From CAZFJG01 sp964410915 (GTDB taxonomy: Bacteria; Synergistota; Synergistia; Synergistales; JAFGMB01), in contig CAYPIU010000021.1 of assembly GCA_964410915.1 (NCBI GenBank), positions 1 through 29,439 on the forward strand: a DNA stretch of 29,439 nucleotides, read 5' to 3'. The notes under the pieces are model-generated. The model saw nothing but the letters and a program-made list of their open reading frames with translations. It was not told where the DNA came from and made no database searches. Position 1 is the stretch's first letter. The number at the start of each line of letters is the position of its first letter. Positions 8,155 through 15,180 of this stretch are shown one piece after another. Made by a program: the position numbers and the translations under genes.

Positions 8155-8642
8155 TCCGCCAACCTCCTTGCCCATTTGGCGAAGGGACCATAAACATCCT
8201 CTTCCCGTGGAGATACATCTGTCACATTGATCCAATGAATGTAAAATGCTCCATCCTCATCATCGACATCAACTGTCAGAGTACCTGGAGTAAGGGTTAT
8301 AGAATCTGCCAGCACTGTTTTGGCCAGATCACTTTTGAGACCAGGGTCAATTCTAACTATACCGGGGCGTATCTTTCCGGTAATAACCCTTTTTGCAACA
8401 TCCACATTGGCCTTCACCATACCTAAAGCAAAGGGGCCAACAAGATAATAAATGAAACTAACCCACCTCATCGGGTTTAGACCTGAAAGGCCAAAACGCC
8501 TGGAAGAATTCCAGCTGCGTCCTGCAAAAGTAAGAGCAAGACCCAGGATGATACCAATGACCACTTCGACGAGACTTATCGCTCCCTCCCCGGACCAAAC
8601 AAGGAAAAGATAAAAAATAAAGGAGAGGAAAAAAATGAACAC
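8151..8642 (-). CDS. mbhA: MbhA, MrpE-like subunit (MnhE)
   Basis: This first gene of the operon encodes a 163-residue MnhE family protein. Two or three membrane helices lie in the first 80 residues. A soluble C-terminal domain follows, with the typical stretch LADSITLTPGTLTVDVDDED (about residues 111-130). It starts with GTG; a GGGAGG ribosome site lies 8 bases upstream. A promoter with a near-consensus -35 and a perfect -10 is about 65 bases before the start. Confidence 0.92.
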   Translation of the reverse strand: MFIFFLSFIFYLFLVWSGEGAISLVEVVIGIILGLALTFAGRSWNSSRRFGLSGLNPMRWVSFIYYLVGPFALGMVKANVDVAKRVITGKIRPGIVRIDPGLKSDLAKTVLADSITLTPGTLTVDVDDEDGAFYIHWINVTDVSPREEDVYGPFAKWARRLAE

Positions 8643-8706
8643 CTAATGCACCTCCCATCACACGATTGTATTTCCGTAAACTGGTTGAAATCACTAGACC
8701 GGATAC

Positions 8707-8736
8707 ATTATACACAGCACAAATCCCTTTTGTAAA
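8707..8736 (-). promoter_or_regulatory. Sigma-70-type promoter of the mbh operon
   Basis: Read on the minus strand, TTTACA (8731-8736, five of six consensus bases) and TATAAT (8707-8712, perfect) are separated by 18 bases. The predicted transcript start near 8700 gives a 5' leader of about 58 bases before the GTG of mbhA. No other good promoter is visible inside the operon, whose genes overlap almost throughout. Confidence 0.75.
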
Positions 8737-8829
8737 AATAGTTATACTTTTAACTATCCCCTCAGGGGTCGTGCTTCTTGAAGAAATGACGCCTGAACTC
8801 CCCCCTTTTTTAAAAAACATTAAAAGGTC

Positions 8830-9285
8830 TTAAAACTGATCCTGTAAATTACAGCTATTTTCGAGTTCTGCCTTTGCAGGCGATGAAAGATAACCTCCCT
8901 TTCTGACCCTGAGGAAATAACCTTTCGTGGGTAAAAGACACCAGCCGCGGTAATCATAGGAATGAGGCTCATCAGGTCTTTTCCCTTTTTCTATAAATTC
9001 GAGAATCACTTCGCTGCCCAGTTTAAGAAGCATACCCTTTTCAATTTCTCCAGGTAATCCTGAAACTACAATATTTTCGGCAAGAGCCCCTGGAGGAAAG
9101 CTGAACCCGGATTCCTTCTCTGCTTCCTCAATATCCTCTTTTCTCAAAAGACTGATCTGTCTTGTACCAATACCGGAATGAGAGTCACCATCAATACCAG
9201 TATCCTTGAGAAATAGCGCATTTTCGACTGGTTTCTTGGGCAAGGTTCTGCTTTCACTTATACATATTGCTAAAAGTGTCCCCAT
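8830..9285 (-). CDS. MOSC-domain protein
   Basis: This 151-residue protein consists of a single MOSC domain, the fold found at the C-terminus of molybdenum cofactor sulfurases and in YiiM-like proteins. Seen are GTRQISLLRKEDI (about residues 40-52), then FPPGALAENIVVSGLP, then a beta-strand stretch KLGSEVILEF. A Cys at about residue 116 (in YRGWCLL) could serve as the reactive cysteine. GGAGG lies 9 bases before the ATG. The family acts in Mo-cofactor or sulfur transfer, but the substrate here is unknown, and no other molybdopterin gene is present in the window. It is separated from the mbh operon by that operon's own promoter. Confidence 0.85.
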   Translation of the reverse strand: MGTLLAICISESRTLPKKPVENALFLKDTGIDGDSHSGIGTRQISLLRKEDIEEAEKESGFSFPPGALAENIVVSGLPGEIEKGMLLKLGSEVILEFIEKGKRPDEPHSYDYRGWCLLPTKGYFLRVRKGGYLSSPAKAELENSCNLQDQF

Positions 9286-9618
9286 GAAAAACCTCCAGCC
9301 CTCATAAAATTGAACTGCTTTGAATCTCGGGGAAATACCCGAATCTGAGGGTGTTTTGCTGGTTCAGGTAAGAATATTTTAGATTTACAGAACTTATTTT
9401 ACTTCAAAAAGGCTATTATGCATAAACTGAATCTAAAAAGATTAAAGGAAAAGATCAATTATGCACATTACATGATAAGGGAAAGTTTTCTCAAAAACTC
9501 CAGTATCTGAATAATCACACATAATTAATAACTGAAGCAAAAGTTCTTATCTGCTGCACCGATATTAGAAGAGCAATGACCGGAGTCATTGCTCTTCTAA
9601 TATGAAATTCATGAACCA
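9286..9618. other. Intergenic region with a perfect 19-bp hairpin
   Basis: Besides the leader of the MOSC gene this stretch contains a small structure near 9327-9345 (TCGGG paired with CCCGA) and the long hairpin described separately. A 30-codon plus-strand frame (9418-9510) has only a weak ribosome site and no recognisable product. I see no RNA gene. Confidence 0.5.
9562..9603. terminator. Perfect 19-bp inverted repeat, likely transcript end of the small membrane-protein gene
   Basis: Bases 9562-9580 pair perfectly with 9585-9603 around a 4-base loop (CGGA on plus). It starts 15 bases after the stop codon of the minus-strand gene 9619-10011, so it probably ends or protects that transcript. 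Neither strand has a T-run after the stem, so it is not a classical intrinsic terminator. Confidence 0.55.
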
Positions 9619-10011
9619 TCAGGCAAATATGATGATGCTCAAATAGAGAAAAATAGATATAGTCCATATGATGAGACTGAAAAGCAGCATCTTGCCCCAT
9701 GTTAAATGGGATACATATTGACCGCCATTCATATATCCAGATATTACGAGGTTTTCAACCAGGCATGTGACAGAAAGCCAGACAAAAACCAGCAACAGGA
9801 ATTTGAACAGCGTAACTACATAATAGGAATTTCCGATGGAAGCAAAAGCGATAATGAAATGGCTCAGGAATAGAAGACCTACGATCCACCTTAATGGGTG
9901 GATCTTTCCCAGGGACATCTCAAAGTTCAAAAGGCTGTAGGGATTAACCACTGACCGGCAACCTTTTGCGGTTAGATCTGAAAAGGATCTTTTCGTTGAG
10001 ACATTTTCCAT
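9619..10011 (-). CDS. Small membrane protein of unknown function
   Basis: I do not recognise this 130-residue protein. The first 38 residues are hydrophilic. Three hydrophobic segments follow (about 40-60, 64-92 and 105-129), so it is probably an inner-membrane protein with a cytoplasmic or periplasmic N-terminus. There are no conserved His/Asp/Glu clusters suggesting an enzyme. A weak AGGGG site precedes the ATG, and a promoter lies at 10080-10108. It stands alone between the nhaC terminator and a hairpin, so it forms its own transcription unit. Confidence 0.7.
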   Translation of the reverse strand: MENVSTKRSFSDLTAKGCRSVVNPYSLLNFEMSLGKIHPLRWIVGLLFLSHFIIAFASIGNSYYVVTLFKFLLLVFVWLSVTCLVENLVISGYMNGGQYVSHLTWGKMLLFSLIIWTISIFLYLSIIIFA

Positions 10012-10079
10012 ATAGCATAACCCCTTTGTTTAGATGGTCATAATTAATGAAAAGAACAAATAGCTGAAAGTACTGGAAC

Positions 10080-10108
10080 ATTATACACTTTTTTGCCCCC
10101 GTTATAAA
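10080..10108 (-). promoter_or_regulatory. Promoter for the 9619-10011 membrane-protein gene
   Basis: On the minus strand TTTATA (10103-10108) and a perfect TATAAT (10080-10085) are 17 bases apart. They lie after the nhaC terminator and about 70 bases before the gene start, which supports a separate transcription unit. Confidence 0.6.
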
Positions 10109-10138
10109 AGAATTAGAAACTTTTTCGGGATCTTTTGC

Positions 10139-10178
10139 AAAAAACTGTACAGGTCATCTTTGGACAACCTGTACAGTT
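10139..10178 (-). terminator. Rho-independent terminator of the tdh-kbl-nhaC operon
   Basis: A 12-bp perfect stem (10143-10154 with 10167-10178), containing the palindrome TGTACA, closes on a 12-base loop. On the minus strand it is followed by six T residues (10139-10144). It lies about 70 bases beyond the nhaC stop. Confidence 0.8.
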
Positions 10179-10246
10179 GAACCTGCAGGGAATGGTTACT
10201 TACATCTTAAGATCAAAATGATACGGCCTTTACGGCCTGGAATAAA

Positions 10247-11725
10247 TTATTTTTCCAGAGGATTTTCCTTTACCGGTTCACCGTTCTTGCCAATATAACG
10301 CCTTCCCCAGCCGGTATATGCAGCAATGAACATTACGATAACAAGGAACCAGCCATGGAACACAAAAGGTACTACTTCCACCGGGTTTATGGCCTGTACG
10401 TAATCATATTTTTCTGTAAGGCTTGAAATAGTTGTAATTCCAAGGAGAGTTCCACCCGCCCAGGGGAATATGTAGCCCAGTGCCGAGGTCATGGAATCGA
10501 GGAAGTTTGCTCTTCTATAAGGATGAAGATTCATGCTTTTTCCAATATCGGAAACAAAGGGTGCCGCAAGGATCTCCGCTGCTGTATTGATAGTAATAAG
10601 AGAATTCAGAACTCCGACAAGAGCCCATATGGCTATCTCGGCCCTTCTCGCTACTCCCTGGATCTTTTCTGTGGCAAACTGCCTTATCCTCTCCATGGTA
10701 CCACCAAGACTTATGAGGTGGCCCGCAGCAACAATTAAAAGGATCAGTATAGCCATGGAAACATAACCAAGGATACCGTCAGCTATTGCACCCTGAACCT
10801 CTCCAGCCTCGAAATTGAAACGCAGAATATCTCCAAGAGTACCGAGACCGAAGACGGGTATCAGTACTATCGCAGAGATAATACCCCAACTGAGGGAAGT
10901 AAGCAGGTGATGCCCCCTGAAAGCAAGTAAAAGAACCAGGGCAAAGGGAATAAGGAGTACAAGCCCCCCGGGCTTACCCACAGATTGTGCAGCAGCATTG
11001 GTAACCTCGTCTATTGCTCCCCCACCGCCAAAAATGGCAAAAGCGATAATTGCCGGAATAGCTGCCGCTACGGCATATCGAAAACGGGATTTAACAACAC
11101 CTATAACATCGGTATCCTGCGTTACCGCAGATACAATGGTAGTATCCGAAACAGGAGCAAGATTATCTCCAAAAGCAGCCCCACTCAGAATTGCTCCAAG
11201 CAGGATCACAGGATGGGATCCCATAACTATTCCTGCAGGATACATAAGCATGCTGAAAGCAACTGTTGTGCCATATCCTGTACCAACTGCTGTGGCAAAA
11301 AGAGCAGCCAGAAGGAATGTTACTACAGTAAACATAGAACCTTTTACACCTGTTGCAAAACCAAGCCAGACAAGTCCCTCTACAAGTCCGCCTGCCTGCA
11401 GGACTGATGCAAGTGTACCTGCCCAGAACCAGGCAATAATAGCAACAACACCTACAGTCTGGGTCATTCCTTCAAAAACACCCTGGGCATAGTCTTTCCA
11501 TTCGCTTTCACAAAGGAAAAGACCAATAGCGAGTCCGATAGTAGCCCCCACTACAAGCCCATTCTCCGTAACAACATCCATTACACTCAGTAATACTGCC
11601 CAGAACATGAAAAATAACATGGGAATTGCAGGTCCGAGATGTCCGAACCTGAATTTCAATTCCGTGACAGTATCACCGTTCTGATTCTGTTTCTGAACTT
11701 CTGGTTTTGGATTTTCAGTTGCCAT
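10247..11725 (-). CDS. nhaC: NhaC-family Na+/H+ antiporter
   Basis: This 492-residue polytopic transporter has around 12 membrane helices. The family signature GAAFGDNLAPVSDTTIVSA (about residues 182-200) is complete, with the Asp residues thought to bind the cation. A second family stretch is TINTAAEILAAPFVSDIGK (about 380-398). The first 22 residues are a hydrophilic Asn/Gln/Lys-rich leader. AGGGGGG lies 6 bases before the ATG. It follows kbl after 135 bases without a clear terminator, so it is probably co-transcribed with tdh and kbl. NhaC-family members usually exchange Na+ for H+; some transport organic anions or amino acids, and a role tied to threonine or glycine cannot be excluded from the context. 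Confidence 0.88.
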   Translation of the reverse strand: MATENPKPEVQKQNQNGDTVTELKFRFGHLGPAIPMLFFMFWAVLLSVMDVVTENGLVVGATIGLAIGLFLCESEWKDYAQGVFEGMTQTVGVVAIIAWFWAGTLASVLQAGGLVEGLVWLGFATGVKGSMFTVVTFLLAALFATAVGTGYGTTVAFSMLMYPAGIVMGSHPVILLGAILSGAAFGDNLAPVSDTTIVSAVTQDTDVIGVVKSRFRYAVAAAIPAIIAFAIFGGGGAIDEVTNAAAQSVGKPGGLVLLIPFALVLLLAFRGHHLLTSLSWGIISAIVLIPVFGLGTLGDILRFNFEAGEVQGAIADGILGYVSMAILILLIVAAGHLISLGGTMERIRQFATEKIQGVARRAEIAIWALVGVLNSLITINTAAEILAAPFVSDIGKSMNLHPYRRANFLDSMTSALGYIFPWAGGTLLGITTISSLTEKYDYVQAINPVEVVPFVFHGWFLVIVMFIAAYTGWGRRYIGKNGEPVKENPLEK

Positions 11726-11860
11726 GATATCCCCCCTGATTCATGGATTATGATATTTGATAATGAGATCTACCTCCCCGCAAGCCTGATCTCATTCTAC
11801 AAATACCCTGCTTTCAGGTCAAAAAATATGCTTAATCATGCAATAATATGACCTGATACC

Positions 11861-13081
11861 TTATTTCTGTCTGAATCTGCCAAGAATTTCCAGAACTGTA
11901 TCTACATCATATGCGGTATGATCTGCATTTATCTGGAATCTGATCTCCTCATCTCCCGATGGAACTACCGGGTAATTCAGCCCGGTAGCAAGCACTCCAT
12001 GATCGGTAAGCCACTTGACAAGCTCTCCTGTCTTTGCAGTATCTCTAACCATAAGAGGCACTACAGGATGATCTCCTTCGATAATCTCAAATCCAAGGTC
12101 TTTCAGTCCTTTTTCAAATCGTTTTGTCATTGCCCTCAAATGTTCAAGGATCTTTTTACCCTCTTCACTGTCAAGTATATCCAATGATCTTCTGGCTGCA
12201 GCAGCCTCTCCTGGTGTTACAGGATTTGAATAGATATACATGGGTGCATTTTCCCGTAAATATGTGATAACAGTTTCCGAAGATGTTACATAACCCCCAT
12301 TTACCCCGAAAGCCTTCCCGAGGGTTCCCACTAGAACATCAACCCTGGTGCCGGTATATTCTTCGGTCCCTCTTCCTGTCGGCCCAAAATCTCCAACTCC
12401 ATGAGAATCATCAACAACAAGCAGGGCTCCTTCCGGGAATTTGTCATCATAACTGTTTACAAGGTCTTGAATTTGTGCGAGCGGAGCATGGTCTCCCCGC
12501 ATACTGAATATACCATCGGTAACAACAATAAGCCGTTGAGCACCGATTGCCTTACGAATATTATCCTCAAGTTCGTCAACGTTATTATGTGAATAGACAG
12601 CTTTGCTTTGAGGCCTGGACATTCTGATGGCATTGATTATGCAGTTATGATTAAGTTCATCGCTGATTATTGCAGTCTCTTTTGTAAGAAGAGAATAAAC
12701 AACTCCACTGACAGTCGAATATGCTGAGCTGAAAAGCATTGCTTCTTCTCGTCCATGAAATTCTGCAAGACGCTTTTCCAATTGTCTGTGAGCATTGAAT
12801 GTCCCGCTGATAAAACGTACTGCTCCGGGACCTATGCCTGATCTCTCTGTCTCTTCAGATTCAGCTTTATGGATATCCTCTCTAAGGCTCAAACCCAGGT
12901 AAGAGTTTGAGTTCATTTTTATAAATTCTCTGTCACCATAGCCTTTGACAATGTAACGTGGCCCTTTTTTGCCATCAGGTTTTTTAACATCAAGGATTAT
13001 TGATTCTTTGCCTTTGTTTCTCCCCTCATCATTAAGTTTACGAAGATCGTCATTCAGTCTGAGTTCAAGTTTTTTCAGCAT
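11861..13081 (-). CDS. kbl: 2-amino-3-ketobutyrate CoA ligase (glycine C-acetyltransferase)
   Basis: This 406-residue PLP enzyme of the alpha-oxoamine synthase family is expected to cleave 2-amino-3-ketobutyrate with CoA to glycine and acetyl-CoA. Visible features are NSNSYLGL (about 57-64), the cofactor-contacting VDDSHGVGDFGPTGRG (about 223-238), and the Schiff-base lysine Lys256 in LVGTLGKAFGVNGG. Related enzymes such as BioF share these motifs, but the gene directly upstream is a threonine dehydrogenase, which makes Kbl the better reading. Compared with E. coli Kbl (398 residues) it has a slightly longer Lys-rich N-terminus. It starts 14 bases after tdh, with a short purine-rich ribosome site. 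Confidence 0.88.
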   Translation of the reverse strand: MLKKLELRLNDDLRKLNDEGRNKGKESIILDVKKPDGKKGPRYIVKGYGDREFIKMNSNSYLGLSLREDIHKAESEETERSGIGPGAVRFISGTFNAHRQLEKRLAEFHGREEAMLFSSAYSTVSGVVYSLLTKETAIISDELNHNCIINAIRMSRPQSKAVYSHNNVDELEDNIRKAIGAQRLIVVTDGIFSMRGDHAPLAQIQDLVNSYDDKFPEGALLVVDDSHGVGDFGPTGRGTEEYTGTRVDVLVGTLGKAFGVNGGYVTSSETVITYLRENAPMYIYSNPVTPGEAAAARRSLDILDSEEGKKILEHLRAMTKRFEKGLKDLGFEIIEGDHPVVPLMVRDTAKTGELVKWLTDHGVLATGLNYPVVPSGDEEIRFQINADHTAYDVDTVLEILGRFRQK

Positions 13082-13095
13082 CAGTAAACTCCTTT

Positions 13096-14055
13096 CTATC
13101 CCTTACTTACCCCGGGTTTGTCAGATAGTTTTTCAAGCATGTCGTCTATCATTGTGTCCAGATCATATTTCGGATCCCATCCCCACTCTTCTCTCGCAGC
13201 AGAATCATCAAGGGAATCAGGCCACGAATCAGCTATGGCCTGTCTGTCTGGATCCACATCATAGTTCATCTCAAAATCAGGGATTCTTTTTTTTATGGCT
13301 TTGGCAAGCTCTTCCGGTGCAAAACTCATTGATGTAATGTTGAAACAGTTCCTGTGAACGAGACCGGAAGGATCTGCTTCCATCAACTGGACCACACTGT
13401 CGAGGGCATCGGGCATATACATCATATCCATATATGTTCCGGCAGCTATAAAACTTGTATAGCTATGTTTTTCAAGAGCTTCATAGAAAATATGTACTGC
13501 ATAGTCGGTGGTCCCTCCGCCAGGAGGAGTTTCATACGAGATCAGCCCTGGATATCGTACTCCTCTTGTATCCACATCGTATTTTTTGTAATAATAATCA
13601 CAAAGAATCTCACTTGAAACCTTAGTGATCCCATAGATTGTAGAAGGTCTCTGAATAGTATCCTGAGGAGTGTTTTTCTTTGGTGTTTGCGGACCGAAGG
13701 CCGCTATGGAACTCGGGAAAAAAACAGCACAGCCGTTCTCTCTGGCTACTTCCAGTGTATTGTAAAGACCATTCATATTAACATCCCAGGCCAGCTGGGA
13801 ATTTTTTTCAGCTTTTGCAGACAGGATCCCTGCAAGATGAACTATGGTATCTGCTTTGTGCATTTTTACCAATTCTGCCATCTTTTTTCCATCTCTGACA
13901 TCCATTAGCTCAAAAGGACCCTCTCCGAACTGTTCTGCCCCTTTGTCCCTTATGCTTGATGCCAGAACATTTGAAGAACCATATTCTTTTCTTAGCCTCC
14001 GGACCAGCTCCACTCCTATCTGGCCAAATGCTCCATCAACAATAATACGATCCAT
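13096..14055 (-). CDS. tdh: L-threonine 3-dehydrogenase, short-chain (epimerase-like) type
   Basis: This 319-residue NAD-dependent enzyme of the extended SDR (epimerase) family is expected to oxidise L-threonine to 2-amino-3-ketobutyrate. The Rossmann motif GAFGQIG is at residues 8-14, and the catalytic Ser115/116, Tyr141 and Lys145 are in place (STIYGITK). The stretches NTPQDTIQRPSTIYGITK, DTRGVRYPGLISY and GGGTTDYAVHIFYEAL are characteristic of the SDR-type threonine dehydrogenases, as opposed to the zinc-dependent Tdh. It is the first gene of an operon with kbl. AGGGGG lies upstream of the ATG. The divergent upstream region has candidate operators. Confidence 0.9.
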   Translation of the reverse strand: MDRIIVDGAFGQIGVELVRRLRKEYGSSNVLASSIRDKGAEQFGEGPFELMDVRDGKKMAELVKMHKADTIVHLAGILSAKAEKNSQLAWDVNMNGLYNTLEVARENGCAVFFPSSIAAFGPQTPKKNTPQDTIQRPSTIYGITKVSSEILCDYYYKKYDVDTRGVRYPGLISYETPPGGGTTDYAVHIFYEALEKHSYTSFIAAGTYMDMMYMPDALDSVVQLMEADPSGLVHRNCFNITSMSFAPEELAKAIKKRIPDFEMNYDVDPDRQAIADSWPDSLDDSAAREEWGWDPKYDLDTMIDDMLEKLSDKPGVSKG

Positions 14056-14314
14056 ACAAAAACCCCCTGTTAAATATTTGGATCTAGTGTTGTAATTTTA
14101 ATTAAAATTGCATGTAAATCTTCGCAATTATCTGTATTTACAGCTATATTATATCAAAAGGCAAGAACATATGTATGCGCTAAGGTCCAAATATTTATCA
14201 ACGTGAAAAAACGTGATAGTATGTTAATGTTTTTATTGTTGTACCTCTCTGACTGTTCAAGATGGTAGAGTGTGGATATGCCTTAAGACTTTATAGAGAA
14301 AGGGGTAGCACAAA
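14056..14314. promoter_or_regulatory. Divergent control region between tdh and the DUF1295 gene
   Basis: This AT-rich region separates two divergent transcription units. It holds a 12-bp inverted repeat (14071-14082 and 14186-14197, TAAATATTTGGA and its complement) placed near each gene, a 16-bp perfect palindrome at 14094-14109 (AATTTTAATTAAAATT), and a minus-strand TATAAT at 14148-14153 with a poor -35. The repeats look like operator sites, but no regulator gene is adjacent. Confidence 0.5.
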
Positions 14315-15088
14315 ATGAATATAATTCTATTATTAATTTTATCGGTATTTTTGTACATGTCGACTTTCTTTGTAATAGCTGTAGCAAGGGAGGATAACTC
14401 TCTTGCAGATATAGCATGGGGAGGAGGATTTGTATTACTTGCATTCTTATCTTTCTTTTTAGCCCCGGGATATGCTGAGGCTCGTCAGGTTCTGGTTACG
14501 GGATTGGTAACAATGTGGGGGCTTCGTCTGGCTATATACGTATATTACAGAAACCTGGGAAGAGGGGAAGATTACCGATATGCTAAATGGAGAAAAGAAT
14601 GGGGCAGGCATTTTCTTCTTCGAAGTTTTTTACAGGTCTTCATGCTTCAGGGCGCATTAATGCTTTTAATATCATTTTCTGTAATTTTTATCAATTTAAA
14701 TCCATCGAAAGGTCTGACTTTTCTGGATGGAATTGGCCTGCTGATATGGGTAACGGGTTTTACCTTTGAATCAGTGGGAGATCTTCAGCTTTACAGGTTT
14801 AAGAAAGATCCGGACAACAAAGGAAAAGTTATGAAATATGGACTCTGGAAATATACCAGACATCCAAACTACTTTGGGGAATCCACTATGTGGTGGGGTA
14901 TTTTTGTAATGTGTCTTTCCCTAAGCGGCGGGATCTCAGCTATAGTAAGTCCTGTTACAATAACTTTTCTTCTCCTAAGAGTTTCAGGCATCCCCATGCT
15001 TGAGAAGAAACTTATCAAAAGTCAGCCGGGATATCAATGGTATATGGAAAGGACCAGCCCATTCATCCCCTGGTTCCCCCGAAACTAA
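14315..15088 (+). CDS. DUF1295 membrane protein (steroid 5-alpha-reductase / isoprenylcysteine methyltransferase superfamily)
   Basis: This 257-residue integral membrane protein has about seven hydrophobic segments. The diagnostic block GLWKYTRHPNYFGESTMWWG (about residues 174-193) contains the His-Pro-Asn-Tyr motif shared by DUF1295 and the steroid reductase / ICMT group, which binds NADPH or SAM. The N-terminal motif DNSLADIAWGGGF (about 27-39) is also typical of DUF1295. The real substrate is unknown. A purine-rich AAAGGGG site precedes the ATG. It is followed by a tandem repeat and then by the DAK2-DegV gene, possibly on the same transcript. Confidence 0.87.
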   Translation: MNIILLLILSVFLYMSTFFVIAVAREDNSLADIAWGGGFVLLAFLSFFLAPGYAEARQVLVTGLVTMWGLRLAIYVYYRNLGRGEDYRYAKWRKEWGRHFLLRSFLQVFMLQGALMLLISFSVIFINLNPSKGLTFLDGIGLLIWVTGFTFESVGDLQLYRFKKDPDNKGKVMKYGLWKYTRHPNYFGESTMWWGIFVMCLSLSGGISAIVSPVTITFLLLRVSGIPMLEKKLIKSQPGYQWYMERTSPFIPWFPRN

Positions 15089-15090
15089 GC

Positions 15091-15125
15091 TGGTTTTTAT
15101 TAACTGGTTTTTATTAACTGGTTTA
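15091..15125 (+). repeat. 14-bp tandem repeat, 2.5 copies
   Basis: The unit TGGTTTTTATTAAC occurs at 15091-15104 and 15105-15118, with a partial third copy at 15119-15125. It begins just after the DUF1295 stop codon. The TGGTTTTTAT tract could help transcript ending, but no stem precedes it. Confidence 0.8.
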
Positions 15126-15180
15126 TAGTATATGAAATATGATACCAGGTGGATGTATAAAGATCATGGAGGTTTGATCA

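Noticed and set aside
7894..8642. Extended start of mbhB at 8235
   Set aside because: It adds 27 hydrophilic residues encoded inside mbhA and skips the clear AAGGAGG site before the ATG at 8154.
8458..8820. 120-codon minus-strand frame between mbhA and the MOSC gene
   Set aside because: Most of it lies inside mbhA in another frame, the rest covers the mbh promoter, there is no ribosome site, and the translation has no domain-like features.
9418..9510. 30-codon plus-strand frame MHKLNLKRLKEKINYAHY...
   Set aside because: Only a weak AAGG site, no recognisable homologue, and surrounding sequence is non-coding; kept out as unsupported.
11762..11855. Inverted repeats between kbl and nhaC as a terminator
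   Set aside because: AATGAGATC/GATCTCATT and TCAGGTCA/TGACCTGA can pair, but their loops are long and no T-run follows on the minus strand, so I do not call a terminator.
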